Positions 43,221 to 52,252 of a DNA stretch of 52,808 bases are shown here, one piece after another. Where the stretch lies: NCBI GenBank assembly GCA_020058285.1, contig JAGVEL010000039.1, forward strand, positions 1 through 52,808, given 5' to 3'. Numbering within the stretch: the stretch's first letter is position 1; each line of letters begins with the position of its first letter. Both the position numbers and the translations under genes were made by a program. This stretch comes from Candidatus Omnitrophota bacterium (GTDB taxonomy: Bacteria; Omnitrophota; Gorgyraeia; JAHJTE01). Below the pieces are notes generated by a model that had not been told where the DNA came from, searched no databases, and saw nothing but the letters and a program-made list of their open reading frames with translations.

Positions 43221-43422
43221 ATAGGAATATATCCCTTGCTTAAACAGGCTAAAATTCTCTTTGATAATTTTAGCCTAAGCTTCGCCCTGCAGAATTTTTA
43301 CCCGCGAAGCGCGGGAAAAATTCTACAGGATTAGTCCTAAGACAATCTTGGCTATGCCAAGATTGTGTAGGAGGATCAATTCCTCTTCGCCATTTAGGCT
43401 CGGGGGTCATTGAGAGGATCAT
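43221..43422 (+). promoter_or_regulatory. Hairpin-rich leader between yajC and secDF
   Basis: The gap holds three strong hairpins. AGGCTAAAATT (43246-43256) pairs with AATTTTAGCCT (43266-43276). CCTGCAGAATTTTT (43286-43299) pairs with AAAAATTCTACAGG (43316-43329), with one mismatch, and is topped by CCCGCG/CGCGGG. ACAATCTTGGC (43342-43352) pairs perfectly with GCCAAGATTGT (43356-43366) around a 3-base loop. It ends GGTCATTGAGAGG before ATG 43423, like copy 2 of the repeat family. The sequence is otherwise different. No ORF or promoter was recognised. Confidence 0.6.
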
Positions 43423-45600
43423 ATGTACAAAAATCTAAACTTAAAATTAGGTTTCATTGTAGCTGTAGTTATAATTGCTTGTTTGTTAGCCTTCCCGCTT
43501 AATAAGAAGATTAATCTGGGTTTAGACCTTCAAGGCGGGATGCATCTGGTTATGCGCGTTGATGATTCTAAATTATCAGAGGAATCTAAAAAAGATGCAG
43601 TTGACCGGGCAGTTGAAGTTATACGTAACCGCATTGATGAATTTGGGGTAAAAGAGCCATCGATACAGCGCCAGGGGGAAAATGAGATTGTTATTCAGCT
43701 TCCGGGAATTACTGAACGCGGCCGGGCAATAGAGCTTATTGGCCGGACTGCACTTTTAGAGTTTAGATTAGTTAATAGCGATAAGGAAAATTTAAGGTTG
43801 GCTCTAAGCGGCCAGGTGCCAGAAGGATTTGAGTTAAAATATATAAATGAAGAGCCGATATTGCTTGAGAAGAATGCTGTATTAACCGGCGATGCATTAG
43901 TTAATGCTGCTGTGAGTTTTGATCAGTCAAGATTTAATGAGCCGCTTGTTACTCTTAAATTTAATTCTAAGGGAGCTGCTGAATTTGCTCAAATTACAAC
44001 GAGCAATGTTGGAAAGCGCCTGGCAATTGTCCTTGATGGTAAGGTGCAGTCTGCTCCGAGGATAAATGAGCCTATACCGTCAGGAGAAGCAGTGATTACT
44101 GGAAGGTTTACTCCCCAAGAGGCTCAGGATTTAGCCATAGTTTTACGCGTCGGCGCATTGCCTGCACCAATTTATATAGAAGAAGAAAGAACAATCGGCC
44201 CATTGTTAGGTCAGGATTCAATTAAGGCCGGAGTACACGCCGCAATTATGGGCTCAGTGTTTGTTTTTGTGTTTATGATCGGTTACTATTTGCTTGCCGG
44301 AGTGATTTCTAACATTGCGCTTATGCTTAACCTTTTAATTATGCTTGCCGGTTTAAGTCTGTTTCATTCAACGCTTACTCTTCCGGGTATTGCGGGTATT
44401 GCTCTGAGTTTAGGCATGGCTGTGGATGCTAATGTCTTGATTAATGAGCGCATCAGAGAGGAGTTGCGCTTAGGCAGGTCTTTAGCTGCGGCAATTGCCA
44501 ATGGTTATCATCGCGCACTTAGTGCAATCATTGATTCTAACGTTACAACATTGATTGCGGCATTTTTGCTTTTCCAATTTGGAACAGGGCCTATCCGCGG
44601 CTTTGCTGTAACTTTAACTATTGGTATCTTAGCCAGCTTATTTACTGCGGTTATGGTTACAAGGACGATATTTGAGTCATTATTAAGGCATCGTTTATTA
44701 AGTTCCTTACCCATGGTTAGCCTTTTAAAGCAACCAAAACTTGATTATATCCGCTATCGATTTGTATTTTATACACTTTCCATAGTTGTTATTGTAGCGG
44801 GTTTAAGTCTTTTTGCTATGCGGGGGAGTAGTTCTCTGGGGGTTGATTTTTCCGGAGGCCAGCTGCAGGAGTATAGATTTAAAACTCCGCCTGCGCCTGA
44901 GGAGGTTCGTAGTGCCTTAAAAGAGATAAATTTCGGCGATGCAATCATCCAGCAATTTAGCTCTAATCCCAATCAGATTATAATTCGCACCCAGGAAGAT
45001 TCTTTAGAAAAGATATCAAATAAATTAAAAGAAAAATTTGCGAATAATCCCTTTGAGGTTATCAAGGTGGAAAAAGTCGGGCCGATTGCCGGTAAAATCT
45101 TAAAGCAAAAAGCGATTTACGCGATTATTCTTTCTCTTTTAGGCATACTTGGTTATGTCTGGATTAGATTTAAGCGTTTTGATTTTGCTATTGCCGGAGT
45201 TATAGCTTTAATCCACGATATCTTAATTGCCACAATAGCAATGGTTGTTACTAGGCGGCCGATTGATTTGTTGACAGTTACCGGACTATTAGCTATTGCC
45301 GGCTATTCAATTAACGATACAATTGTTATCTATGACCGCATTCGGGAAGTAAGCCGGAGTTTGCGCAAAATGACCCTTGCTGAGATTATTAACTTAAGCG
45401 TTAACCAGACTATGGCCCGGACTATTCTTACGTCTTTGTTGACGCTTTTTGTCGTGCTTTCTTTATTATTATTCGGCGGAGAAGTTTTAAATAGCCTTGG
45501 TTTTTGCCTTTTTGTCGGGCTTATTTCCGGAACGTACTCTACAGTATTTATTGCCTCTCCTTTAGTGCTTTTGTTCAGTAAGCGCCGTCCCGTTAGATAA
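43423..45600 (+). CDS. secDF: Protein translocase SecDF fusion
   Basis: This 725-residue protein joins SecD and SecF. SecD part: N-terminal helix, GLDLQGGMHLVMRVD, the large periplasmic P1 domain, GEAVITGRFTPQEAQDLA, then VLRVGALPAPI and six helices with GIALSLGMAVDANVLINERI. SecF part begins near residue 450 with GSSSLGVDFSGGQLQEYRF and contains ALIHDILIA and GYSINDTIVIYDRIRE. It uses proton motive force to help pull exported proteins through SecYEG. Fused SecDF occurs in several phyla. No RBS is obvious apart from GAGAGG. Confidence 0.97.
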   Translation: MYKNLNLKLGFIVAVVIIACLLAFPLNKKINLGLDLQGGMHLVMRVDDSKLSEESKKDAVDRAVEVIRNRIDEFGVKEPSIQRQGENEIVIQLPGITERGRAIELIGRTALLEFRLVNSDKENLRLALSGQVPEGFELKYINEEPILLEKNAVLTGDALVNAAVSFDQSRFNEPLVTLKFNSKGAAEFAQITTSNVGKRLAIVLDGKVQSAPRINEPIPSGEAVITGRFTPQEAQDLAIVLRVGALPAPIYIEEERTIGPLLGQDSIKAGVHAAIMGSVFVFVFMIGYYLLAGVISNIALMLNLLIMLAGLSLFHSTLTLPGIAGIALSLGMAVDANVLINERIREELRLGRSLAAAIANGYHRALSAIIDSNVTTLIAAFLLFQFGTGPIRGFAVTLTIGILASLFTAVMVTRTIFESLLRHRLLSSLPMVSLLKQPKLDYIRYRFVFYTLSIVVIVAGLSLFAMRGSSSLGVDFSGGQLQEYRFKTPPAPEEVRSALKEINFGDAIIQQFSSNPNQIIIRTQEDSLEKISNKLKEKFANNPFEVIKVEKVGPIAGKILKQKAIYAIILSLLGILGYVWIRFKRFDFAIAGVIALIHDILIATIAMVVTRRPIDLLTVTGLLAIAGYSINDTIVIYDRIREVSRSLRKMTLAEIINLSVNQTMARTILTSLLTLFVVLSLLLFGGEVLNSLGFCLFVGLISGTYSTVFIASPLVLLFSKRRPVR

Positions 45601-45647
45601 TTTCCCTGGAGTTTTTTAATCATCTTTTGGAGGAGCAGTATAAGATT

Positions 45648-47603
45648 ATGTTTAAGCATTTTTTACTGCGCATTAACGAGAGAACACTTAAGCAGACTGT
45701 TTTGGATAAATTAGTCGAACTTAATTATTCTTATCAGCCTAAGGTTAGCGAGCAAGGCGATTTTACCCACCGCGGTTCCATAATTGATATATTCCCCGTT
45801 GCATTTAACTGGCCGATACGCCTGGAGTTCAATATCAACCAGGTTGAATCAATTAAAAGTTTTGACCCGCATTCGCAAAAAACACTCTGGGGCAATAATA
45901 AAGCAATAATTCTTCCTTTTAAGCGTAAGGTAAGCATTCACCCTGATAAGCTAAAGCTTGATGAGGCAAGAAAAGCACATATCAAGCTAACTGACAATAA
46001 AGATATCCGGCTGGATGATTTTCTTAATTTAGAGTTTGGCGACTATGTTGTGCATGAAGAACATGGAATTGGCAAATTTGTTGGAATAAAAAAAATTAAA
46101 TTAAAAGATAAGCTAACTGATCACTTGATAATTCGTTATCTAGGCGGCGATTCTTTATATGTTCCGCTTAATGAAATCAATCTTGTATCGCGCTATATGG
46201 CTTTTGAGGGATTGCGGCCAAAGATGTCGCGCCTGGGAAGTTCAGAGTGGCAGAGGATTAAAGATAGAGTAAGAAGAGCAGTAAGAGTGGTAGCTTTGGA
46301 TTTATTACAAACCCAGGCTGCGCGTAGCTCTCTAAGCGGTTTTAAATTTTCAGCTGATACTGATTGGCAGCGGGATTTTGAGGCAACATTTCCCTATGAA
46401 GAAACGCCGGATCAGAAGAAGTCCTGGATCGAAGTAAAAAAAGATATGGAATCTGACCAGCCTATGGATAGGCTTCTTTGCGGGGATGTTGGTTACGGCA
46501 AAACTGAAGTGGCAATGCGCGCTGCGTTTAAGGCAGTGATGGATAACAAACAGGTTGCGATATTAGTACCTACGACCATTTTAGCTGTCCAGCACTACTT
46601 TAATTTTAGCCAGAGAGTTTCAAGCTTTCCGGTAAACGTGGCAATGCTTTCGCGTTTTAATTCTAAAGGCGAAAATAAAAATATCGTAGAGGCTACAAAA
46701 AAAGGCGCGATTGATATATTAATTGGAACGCACCGGCTCTTAGGAAATGACGTGCAATTTAAGGATTTAGGCCTGATTATTATTGATGAGGAGCAGCGTT
46801 TCGGCGTTAGGGCAAAGGAAAAATTGAAAAAGCTTCGCTTGCTAGCTGATATATTAACTCTAACAGCAACGCCTATTCCGCGTACATTGTATATGTCCCT
46901 CACCGGGATTAAGGATATTTCGGTTATTGATACGCCGCCTAAAAATAGGTTAGCTGTAGAGACTATAGTTAGCGAATATGATGAGCACCTTGCAGTTCAG
47001 GCAGTAGAACAAGAGGTTAAGCGGGGAGGCCAGGTATATTTTGTCCATAATCGCATTGAGGATATAGACAAAGTTGCCTTGCGATTAAAGAAGGATTTGG
47101 ATGAAAGAATTAATATTGCAATTGCGCATGGCAGAATGCACTCCAATGATTTAGAGAAAGTAACTCTATCTTTTCTCAAGCGCAAGATTGACTGTTTGGT
47201 AACGACAACGATTATTGAATCAGGCATTGATATTCCTAATGCCAATACGTTAATTGTTGACCGGGCAGAACATTTTGGCCTCTCGGATTTGCACCAGTTG
47301 CGCGGAAGAGTTGGAAGATTCAACCGCCAGGCTTACGCATATCTGTTTATTTCAAAAGAGGCTGTTTTGAACCCGGATGCAAAAAAGCGGCTGAAGGCAA
47401 TAGAGGAATTTTCGCAATTAGGTTCAGGCTTTCAGATTGCTATGCAGGATTTAGAAATCAGGGGAGCGGGAAATCTACTCGGAACAGAACAGCATGGGTA
47501 TATTATGGTGGTTGGTTTTGATTTATATAGCCGGCTTTTGCGACAGGCTGTAGATGGGTTGCATTCTTTAAGAAAGGAGAAAGTACATCATGCATCAAAT
47601 TAA
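45648..47603 (+). CDS. mfd: Short Mfd-like transcription-repair translocase
   Basis: This 651-residue protein is about 500 residues shorter than normal Mfd. It starts with a remnant of the UvrB-like region (QGDFTHRGSIIDIFP; then FDPHSQKTL), goes straight to the RNA-polymerase-interacting CarD-like domain (GDYVVHEEHGIGKFVGI, about 130-190), and then has complete translocase domains: GDVGYGKTEVAMRAA, DEEQRFGVRAKEK, TATPIPRTLYMS, TTIIESGIDIPNANT and QLRGRVGR. It stops after DLYSRLLRQAV, so the C-terminal autoinhibitory domain is absent. secDF precedes it directly, so the N-terminus is not on a separate gene nearby. I prefer ATG 45648 (GGAGGAG 12 bases upstream) over TTG 45627. Confidence 0.88.
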   Translation: MFKHFLLRINERTLKQTVLDKLVELNYSYQPKVSEQGDFTHRGSIIDIFPVAFNWPIRLEFNINQVESIKSFDPHSQKTLWGNNKAIILPFKRKVSIHPDKLKLDEARKAHIKLTDNKDIRLDDFLNLEFGDYVVHEEHGIGKFVGIKKIKLKDKLTDHLIIRYLGGDSLYVPLNEINLVSRYMAFEGLRPKMSRLGSSEWQRIKDRVRRAVRVVALDLLQTQAARSSLSGFKFSADTDWQRDFEATFPYEETPDQKKSWIEVKKDMESDQPMDRLLCGDVGYGKTEVAMRAAFKAVMDNKQVAILVPTTILAVQHYFNFSQRVSSFPVNVAMLSRFNSKGENKNIVEATKKGAIDILIGTHRLLGNDVQFKDLGLIIIDEEQRFGVRAKEKLKKLRLLADILTLTATPIPRTLYMSLTGIKDISVIDTPPKNRLAVETIVSEYDEHLAVQAVEQEVKRGGQVYFVHNRIEDIDKVALRLKKDLDERINIAIAHGRMHSNDLEKVTLSFLKRKIDCLVTTTIIESGIDIPNANTLIVDRAEHFGLSDLHQLRGRVGRFNRQAYAYLFISKEAVLNPDAKKRLKAIEEFSQLGSGFQIAMQDLEIRGAGNLLGTEQHGYIMVVGFDLYSRLLRQAVDGLHSLRKEKVHHASN

Positions 47604-48525
47604 GGCTAATAAGATTATATCTGGGCTTATATATTTAATTGTTTTTTTGTTCATAATTGTGAAATCTGCTCAGGCTGTTGATGTGGTTAATGGGGATAAG
47701 ATTGTAGCAGTGGTGAATGATATGGTGATTACACAAAGCGAGGTTCAGGATTATGTGAATTTCGCCTATGTTCAACTTGCCGCGCGCTTAGAAGAGAAAA
47801 AATTAAACGAAGAGATCTCTCGCGTTGCTAAGGACGCCTTGGTCAGGCTTGTTGAGGATAAGCTTATTCTGCAGGAGGCACTCAAACAAGGAATAAAGAT
47901 CGAAGAAAAATTTATTGATGATCGGCTTTCCGATATGAAGGAAGGCTTTAAATCTGAAGAAGATTTTCAAAAAACATTGCAAACTCAGCACATTTCAATT
48001 GGCGATTTGAAGAAAAGTATCCGCGATCAAGAATTAATGCGTGCAATTGTAGATAAAGAAATTAAATCCAAGATTTATGTTTCACCCCAAGAGATTACGA
48101 CCTTCTATAATGAGCATCCTGAAGAATTTAATTTAAACGAAGGCAGATTAGTTAGTTTTTTGTTCTGCGATAACCAAAAAGAAGCTGAAAGCATATTAGC
48201 TCAAATTAAGCAAGGCAAAGATTTTGCTATATTTTTTCAATCAGATAATAGCCGGGAACGCAATAAAGAGATTAGAAAAGGCAAGTTAGAGCCTGATGCA
48301 GAAAAACAATTGTTTGCTGTACCGGTTGGCGCAATTTCTCCAGCGGTTAAAATTAATAATAAATATTATATTTTTAAAGTTTTAAAAATTCTGCCACAGG
48401 AAAAACTTTCTTTAACCCAGGCGCAAGATTCGGCATATGTGAGTATTTTTGATGAAAAAATGACTCAAGAGTTAACGGATTGGCTGGATAAGCTCAAAGA
48501 TAAAGCATATATCGTTATCAAATAA
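47590..48525 (+). CDS. SurA-like periplasmic chaperone/peptidyl-prolyl isomerase
   Basis: This 311-residue protein has an N-terminal signal peptide (hydrophobic IISGLIYLIVFLFIIV, cleavage near AQA), the SurA N-terminal helical region (VVNDMVITQSEV; LVRLVEDKLILQEALKQGI; LKKSIRDQELM) and one parvulin-like domain (about 180-285). The parvulin core is shortened and lacks the usual GGDLG loop, so isomerase activity is doubtful while chaperoning remains likely. It overlaps the mfd end by 14 bases. In diderm bacteria such proteins escort outer-membrane proteins. Confidence 0.85.
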   Translation: MHQIKANKIISGLIYLIVFLFIIVKSAQAVDVVNGDKIVAVVNDMVITQSEVQDYVNFAYVQLAARLEEKKLNEEISRVAKDALVRLVEDKLILQEALKQGIKIEEKFIDDRLSDMKEGFKSEEDFQKTLQTQHISIGDLKKSIRDQELMRAIVDKEIKSKIYVSPQEITTFYNEHPEEFNLNEGRLVSFLFCDNQKEAESILAQIKQGKDFAIFFQSDNSRERNKEIRKGKLEPDAEKQLFAVPVGAISPAVKINNKYYIFKVLKILPQEKLSLTQAQDSAYVSIFDEKMTQELTDWLDKLKDKAYIVIK

Positions 48526-48530
48526 AAAAA

Positions 48531-49481
48531 ATGACAAAAAAAATTGCAATTACAATGGGCGATCCATCTGGCATTGGCCCGGAGATAATTATAAAGGCCT
48601 TAGATTATTTTAATTCCAATGAAAGAAAACAGTTTATTCTCATTGGGAACAGTTTTGTGTTTAATAAATTTAAAGGTTTTAAAAAAATAACGGATTGTTT
48701 AGAGTTCATTGATATTAATAATGTTTCAAGGAATAAATTTAATTTTGGCGAGATTAGTGCTTCCAACGGACAAGCGTCTTTGGATTATTTAAATAAAGCA
48801 TTGGATTTAGTCAAAACTAAGCAGATTTCCGGTATAGTGACTTGCCCGGTATGCAAGATATCGATAGACCGGGTAGCAAATGGCTTTCGCGGCCAGACTG
48901 AATATCTAGCCAGACAGATAAACGTTAAATTAGTGCGCATGATGCTTTTATCCGGCAGGTTACGCTTTGTCTTGGTTACGACTCACCTTGCTTTAGCCCA
49001 GGTTCACAAAAGATTAAATATACCGGATTTAGTAAGCACTATCGTTTTGACTGATTTAGAATTAAACCGGCTGTTTAATATCAAGATTAGATTGATAGGA
49101 GTTTGCGGCTTAAATCCTCATTTAGGCGAAAGCGGCTTGTTAGGTCAGGAAGAAATTAAATTAATCACACCAGCAATAAAATTAGCTCAAGATAAAATAA
49201 CCGGGAGCAAAATTTTAGGGCCATTATCATTGGAAAGGATAGTTTTCTCGTTATTTAATAGAAAGCTGTCAGCTGGCATATGTATGTATCACGACCAGGC
49301 AATGATGCCGTTAAAGCTAATATGTCCAGCAAGAGGTGTGAATTTAACGCTTGGCCTTCCTTTTGTGCGGACTTCGCCTTTACATGGCACAGCCTTTGAT
49401 ATCGCCGGAAAAAATAAGGCAAGCCCGAGGTCATTAATCGAGGCTATAAAATTAACCTTAAAGTTAAGCAAGCGATGCTAA
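48531..49481 (+). CDS. pdxA: 4-hydroxythreonine-4-phosphate dehydrogenase
   Basis: This 316-residue NAD enzyme makes the pyridoxal phosphate precursor. ITMGDPSGIGPEI, the metal histidines in TTHLAL, GLNPHLGESG and MYHDQAMMPLK, and the C-terminal TSPLHGTAFDIAGK are all present. It sits between a surA-like gene and rsmA; surA-pdxA-ksgA is also the E. coli order (lptD-surA-pdxA-rsmA), supporting both neighbour calls. It overlaps rsmA by 7 bases. Confidence 0.97.
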   Translation: MTKKIAITMGDPSGIGPEIIIKALDYFNSNERKQFILIGNSFVFNKFKGFKKITDCLEFIDINNVSRNKFNFGEISASNGQASLDYLNKALDLVKTKQISGIVTCPVCKISIDRVANGFRGQTEYLARQINVKLVRMMLLSGRLRFVLVTTHLALAQVHKRLNIPDLVSTIVLTDLELNRLFNIKIRLIGVCGLNPHLGESGLLGQEEIKLITPAIKLAQDKITGSKILGPLSLERIVFSLFNRKLSAGICMYHDQAMMPLKLICPARGVNLTLGLPFVRTSPLHGTAFDIAGKNKASPRSLIEAIKLTLKLSKRC

Positions 49482-50332
49482 GTAGACACGAAAGATTTAC
49501 GCGAAGACCAGTCAGGCTTAAAATTTGCGGTTGCCCGATTGAAGTAATGCCCAAAAAATCATTAGGCCAAAATTTTCTAATTGATAAAAATATAACTTCT
49601 AAGATTATTTCTTGCGTATGTTTAGGCCCGGGCAGCATTGTTGTTGAAGTAGGCCCAGGAACAGGAGCATTAACTGAAAAGTTGCTCCAAACAGGCGCAG
49701 TTGTTTATGCGATTGAAATAGATAAGCGATTGTGCAATATCTTAGAGGATAAATTTAAGGGTAATAACAATTTTTTCCTTAAACACGCAGATATCTTAGA
49801 TTTTAAACTTTCAGAATTAAACCTAAATAAAAAAGCTACTTTGATTGGTAATTTGCCGTTCAATGTCTCGAGCCAGATAATTGCAAAATTTTTGCCGCAA
49901 AGCGAATATCTAAATGAGATCTTTGTTACAGTGCAAAAAGAATTAGCCATTCGCTTAGTTAGCAGTGTGGGAACAAGGGATACAGGAAGTATCAGTCTTT
50001 TTGTACATTTTTATTCAAAACCGAAGATTCTATTCACGATTAAGAGAACTTGTTTTCGGCCGGTTCCAAAAGTCGATGCTTGTTTTGTCAGCTTAAAGCT
50101 TAAAAGTAGCTCTAAAATTAGCCAGGTTGACACACAAATGCTGTTTTCAATAATTAGAGCTGCTTTTAACCAAAGGCGCAAAACCTTATATAATTCGCTC
50201 AAAACTTCTTTTGATGCGCAAAAATTGAAATTTGCTTTCAGTCACTCAGGTATAGACCAAATTCGTAGGCCGGAGACGATTTCCCTAGATGAATACATAG
50301 ATTTGATGAATTGCCTTAAACAAAGTGATTAG
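49475..50332 (+). CDS. rsmA: 16S rRNA dimethyladenosine methyltransferase
   Basis: This 285-residue SAM-dependent enzyme dimethylates two adjacent adenines near the 3' end of 16S rRNA. KKSLGQNFLID, VVEVGPGTGALTEKLL, the AIEIDKRLC acidic loop, NLPFNVSSQII (catalytic NLPF) and FRPVPKVDACFV are present. The start is uncertain: ATG 49475 gives a 24-residue leader before MPKKSLGQ, and ATG 49547 would remove it. Many RsmA proteins have a similar leader, so I keep 49475, but neither has a good ribosome site. Confidence 0.93.
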   Translation: MLSRHERFTRRPVRLKICGCPIEVMPKKSLGQNFLIDKNITSKIISCVCLGPGSIVVEVGPGTGALTEKLLQTGAVVYAIEIDKRLCNILEDKFKGNNNFFLKHADILDFKLSELNLNKKATLIGNLPFNVSSQIIAKFLPQSEYLNEIFVTVQKELAIRLVSSVGTRDTGSISLFVHFYSKPKILFTIKRTCFRPVPKVDACFVSLKLKSSSKISQVDTQMLFSIIRAAFNQRRKTLYNSLKTSFDAQKLKFAFSHSGIDQIRRPETISLDEYIDLMNCLKQSD

Positions 50333-50340
50333 GAATAGAG

Positions 50341-50369
50341 TTTACATTGTCGTATCTTTCTGTTATTAT
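50341..50369 (+). promoter_or_regulatory. Likely promoter of gatCAB
   Basis: TTTACA (50341-50346) and TATTAT (50364-50369) are 17 bases apart, with an overlapping TATAAT at 50367-50372 (spacing 20). It lies in the 142-base gap between rsmA and gatC. Confidence 0.6.
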
Positions 50370-50375
50370 AATATT

Positions 50376-50449
50376 TTGTATCGGAAATCGGATATCTGTT
50401 ATTCCGATACAACTGTAGGGGGTTTGGGGGATTGTAGCCAATCCCCCAA
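50376..50449 (+). promoter_or_regulatory. Two-hairpin leader of gatCAB
   Basis: TTGTATCGGA (50376-50385) pairs perfectly with TCCGATACAA (50403-50412). A second ATCGGA inside the loop (50387-50392) can compete for the same partner, giving two exclusive pairings. TTGGGGGATT (50424-50433) pairs perfectly with AATCCCCCAA (50440-50449) around GTAGCC. Neither is followed by a T-run, so they are not ordinary terminators. Confidence 0.55.
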
Positions 50450-50474
50450 GGGGTGACAGGGAGTAACTGCGGAT

Positions 50475-50759
50475 ATGTTTAGCAAAAAAGAACTAAAACA
50501 CTTAGCTACCTTAGCCCGCATAGAGCTCAGTGACGCAGAATTAGAAAAATTCAGCCGTCAACTTGTGTCTATTTTAGAATATATTGAACAATTAAAAGAG
50601 CTTGATGTAACTAAGGTTACGCCAACAACACATGTTATGAGTATTGAAGATGTTTTTCGCGATGACGTAGTTAAGCCATCCATAGATATTGAGCAGGTTT
50701 TAAAATTCGCGCCGGATAGATATGGCAATTTTTTCCGTGTGCCTAAAATTATTGAATAA
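50475..50759 (+). CDS. gatC: Asp/Glu-tRNA(Asn/Gln) amidotransferase subunit C
   Basis: This 94-residue GatC begins [26 protein letters not shown], has [25 protein letters not shown], and ends with the LRDD-like VFRDDVV and [15 protein letters not shown]. It stabilises GatA and wraps GatB in the complex that converts Glu-tRNA-Gln to Gln-tRNA-Gln. It is 8 bases from gatA. Its start is preceded by GGGAG at 50459-50463. Confidence 0.96.
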   Translation: MFSKKELKHLATLARIELSDAELEKFSRQLVSILEYIEQLKELDVTKVTPTTHVMSIEDVFRDDVVKPSIDIEQVLKFAPDRYGNFFRVPKIIE

Positions 50760-50767
50760 ATAATCTG

Positions 50768-52252
50768 ATGATAGATATCGCAAATAAAAATGATTTGTAT
50801 AAAGCTAATGCTCATGAATTACTGGATAGCTTTGCCGCCAAAAAAGTAAATCCGCAGGATCTATTACTATCTATAATTAAGCGTATAAAAAAAGTCGATT
50901 CTAAGATTAAGGCTTTTGTTAAGGTCATTGAGAAGCCCAAAATTCATTTGCCAAAAAAGAAACTTTCCGGTATTCCTGTGGCAATAAAAGATAATATCTG
51001 TATTCAAGGGTTAGAAACTACATGTTGCTCCAAAATTTTAAAAGGCTTTGTTCCTCCGTATAATGCGACAATAATTGAAAAACTTGAGGAGGAAGGCGCG
51101 GTAATAATCGGTAAAACAAATATGGATGAATTTGCTTTTGGTTCTTCAACGGAAAATTCTTGCTTGGGCCCAACGTTAAATCCCTGGGATACCAGCCGGG
51201 TAAGCGGAGGCTCTAGCGGTGGTTCAGCCGCAGCTGTAGCAAGCGAGCAAGCAATCCTTTCTTTGGGTTCTGATACTGGCGGTTCTATCCGTCAGCCAGC
51301 TGCGTTTTGTGGAGTAGTCGGCATGAAGCCAACATATGGTCGGGTATCGCGTTACGGTTTGATTGCTTTTGCTTCAAGTTTAGACCAGATAGGCCCATTC
51401 GCAAAAGATACGCAGGATTTAGCATTATTATTGTCAGTTATTTCCGGTTATGACGAGAGAGATTCGACAAGCGTCAACAATCCAGTTCCGGATTATACAA
51501 AATCTTTGATAAATAATGTTAAAGGTTTAAAAATCGGAATTCCTAAGGAATATTTTTTTACGGACTCTGGCAGTGGCAAAGATGGGATTGAGCCTGATGT
51601 AAAACAGGCAATCCTGGAAGCGAAAAAGGTATTTAGCGACCTAGGTGCAGAACTTATCGAAGTTTCTCTGCCTCATACCAAGTATGCCGTAAGCGTTTAT
51701 TATATTTTGGCTACAGCTGAAGCGAGTTCAAACCTGGCGCGGTTTGACGCAGTGCAATACGGCCATAGGACCAAGAATTTAGATAATAATGCAGATGAGT
51801 CTATTATTGTTCAGATGTATAAGCGCAGCCGCCAGGAAGGCTTTGGCGATGAAGCGAAGAGAAGGATAATGCTTGGGACATTTGTCTTATCCAGCGGCTA
51901 TTATGATGCTTATTATTTACAAGCATCAAAAGTGCGCACATTAATCCGGCAGGATTTTTTAAAAGCATTTGAAGACTGCGACCTGCTTATTGCTCCGACA
52001 ACTCCGACCACTGCTTTTAAAGTCGGAGAAAAAATTGACGATCCGCTCAAAATGTATCTATCAGATATTTTTACTATCTCCGTAAACCTTGCCGGTATAC
52101 CTGCGCTTTCCCTGCCCTGTGGGTTTGATTCACAAAATCTGCCGATAGGTTTACAGATTATTGGGAAACCGTTTGACGAAGAAACTATTCTCAGAACAGC
52201 TTTTACATTTGAACGAAATACACCCTGGCATCTTAAGAAACCAACGCTATGA
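50768..52252 (+). CDS. gatA: Asp/Glu-tRNA(Asn/Gln) amidotransferase subunit A
   Basis: This 494-residue amidase releases ammonia from glutamine. The Lys of IPVAIKDNI, the two serines of [15 protein letters not shown] and the nucleophile in [13 protein letters not shown] give the Ser-Ser-Lys triad. [14 protein letters not shown] and [14 protein letters not shown] are also typical. Length is normal. Its stop overlaps the gatB start by 4 bases. Confidence 0.98.
   Translation: MIDIANKNDLYKANAHELLDSFAAKKVNPQDLLLSIIKRIKKVDSKIKAFVKVIEKPKIHLPKKKLSGIPVAIKDNICIQGLETTCCSKILKGFVPPYNATIIEKLEEEGAVIIGKTNMDEFAFGSSTENSCLGPTLNPWDTSRVSGGSSGGSAAAVASEQAILSLGSDTGGSIRQPAAFCGVVGMKPTYGRVSRYGLIAFASSLDQIGPFAKDTQDLALLLSVISGYDERDSTSVNNPVPDYTKSLINNVKGLKIGIPKEYFFTDSGSGKDGIEPDVKQAILEAKKVFSDLGAELIEVSLPHTKYAVSVYYILATAEASSNLARFDAVQYGHRTKNLDNNADESIIVQMYKRSRQEGFGDEAKRRIMLGTFVLSSGYYDAYYLQASKVRTLIRQDFLKAFEDCDLLIAPTTPTTAFKVGEKIDDPLKMYLSDIFTISVNLAGIPALSLPCGFDSQNLPIGLQIIGKPFDEETILRTAFTFERNTPWHLKKPTL

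Noticed and set aside
45627-45647. TTG start for mfd
   Set aside because: The TTG overlaps the GGAGGAG sequence that itself looks like the ribosome site; ATG 45648 is more likely, though the spacing is long.
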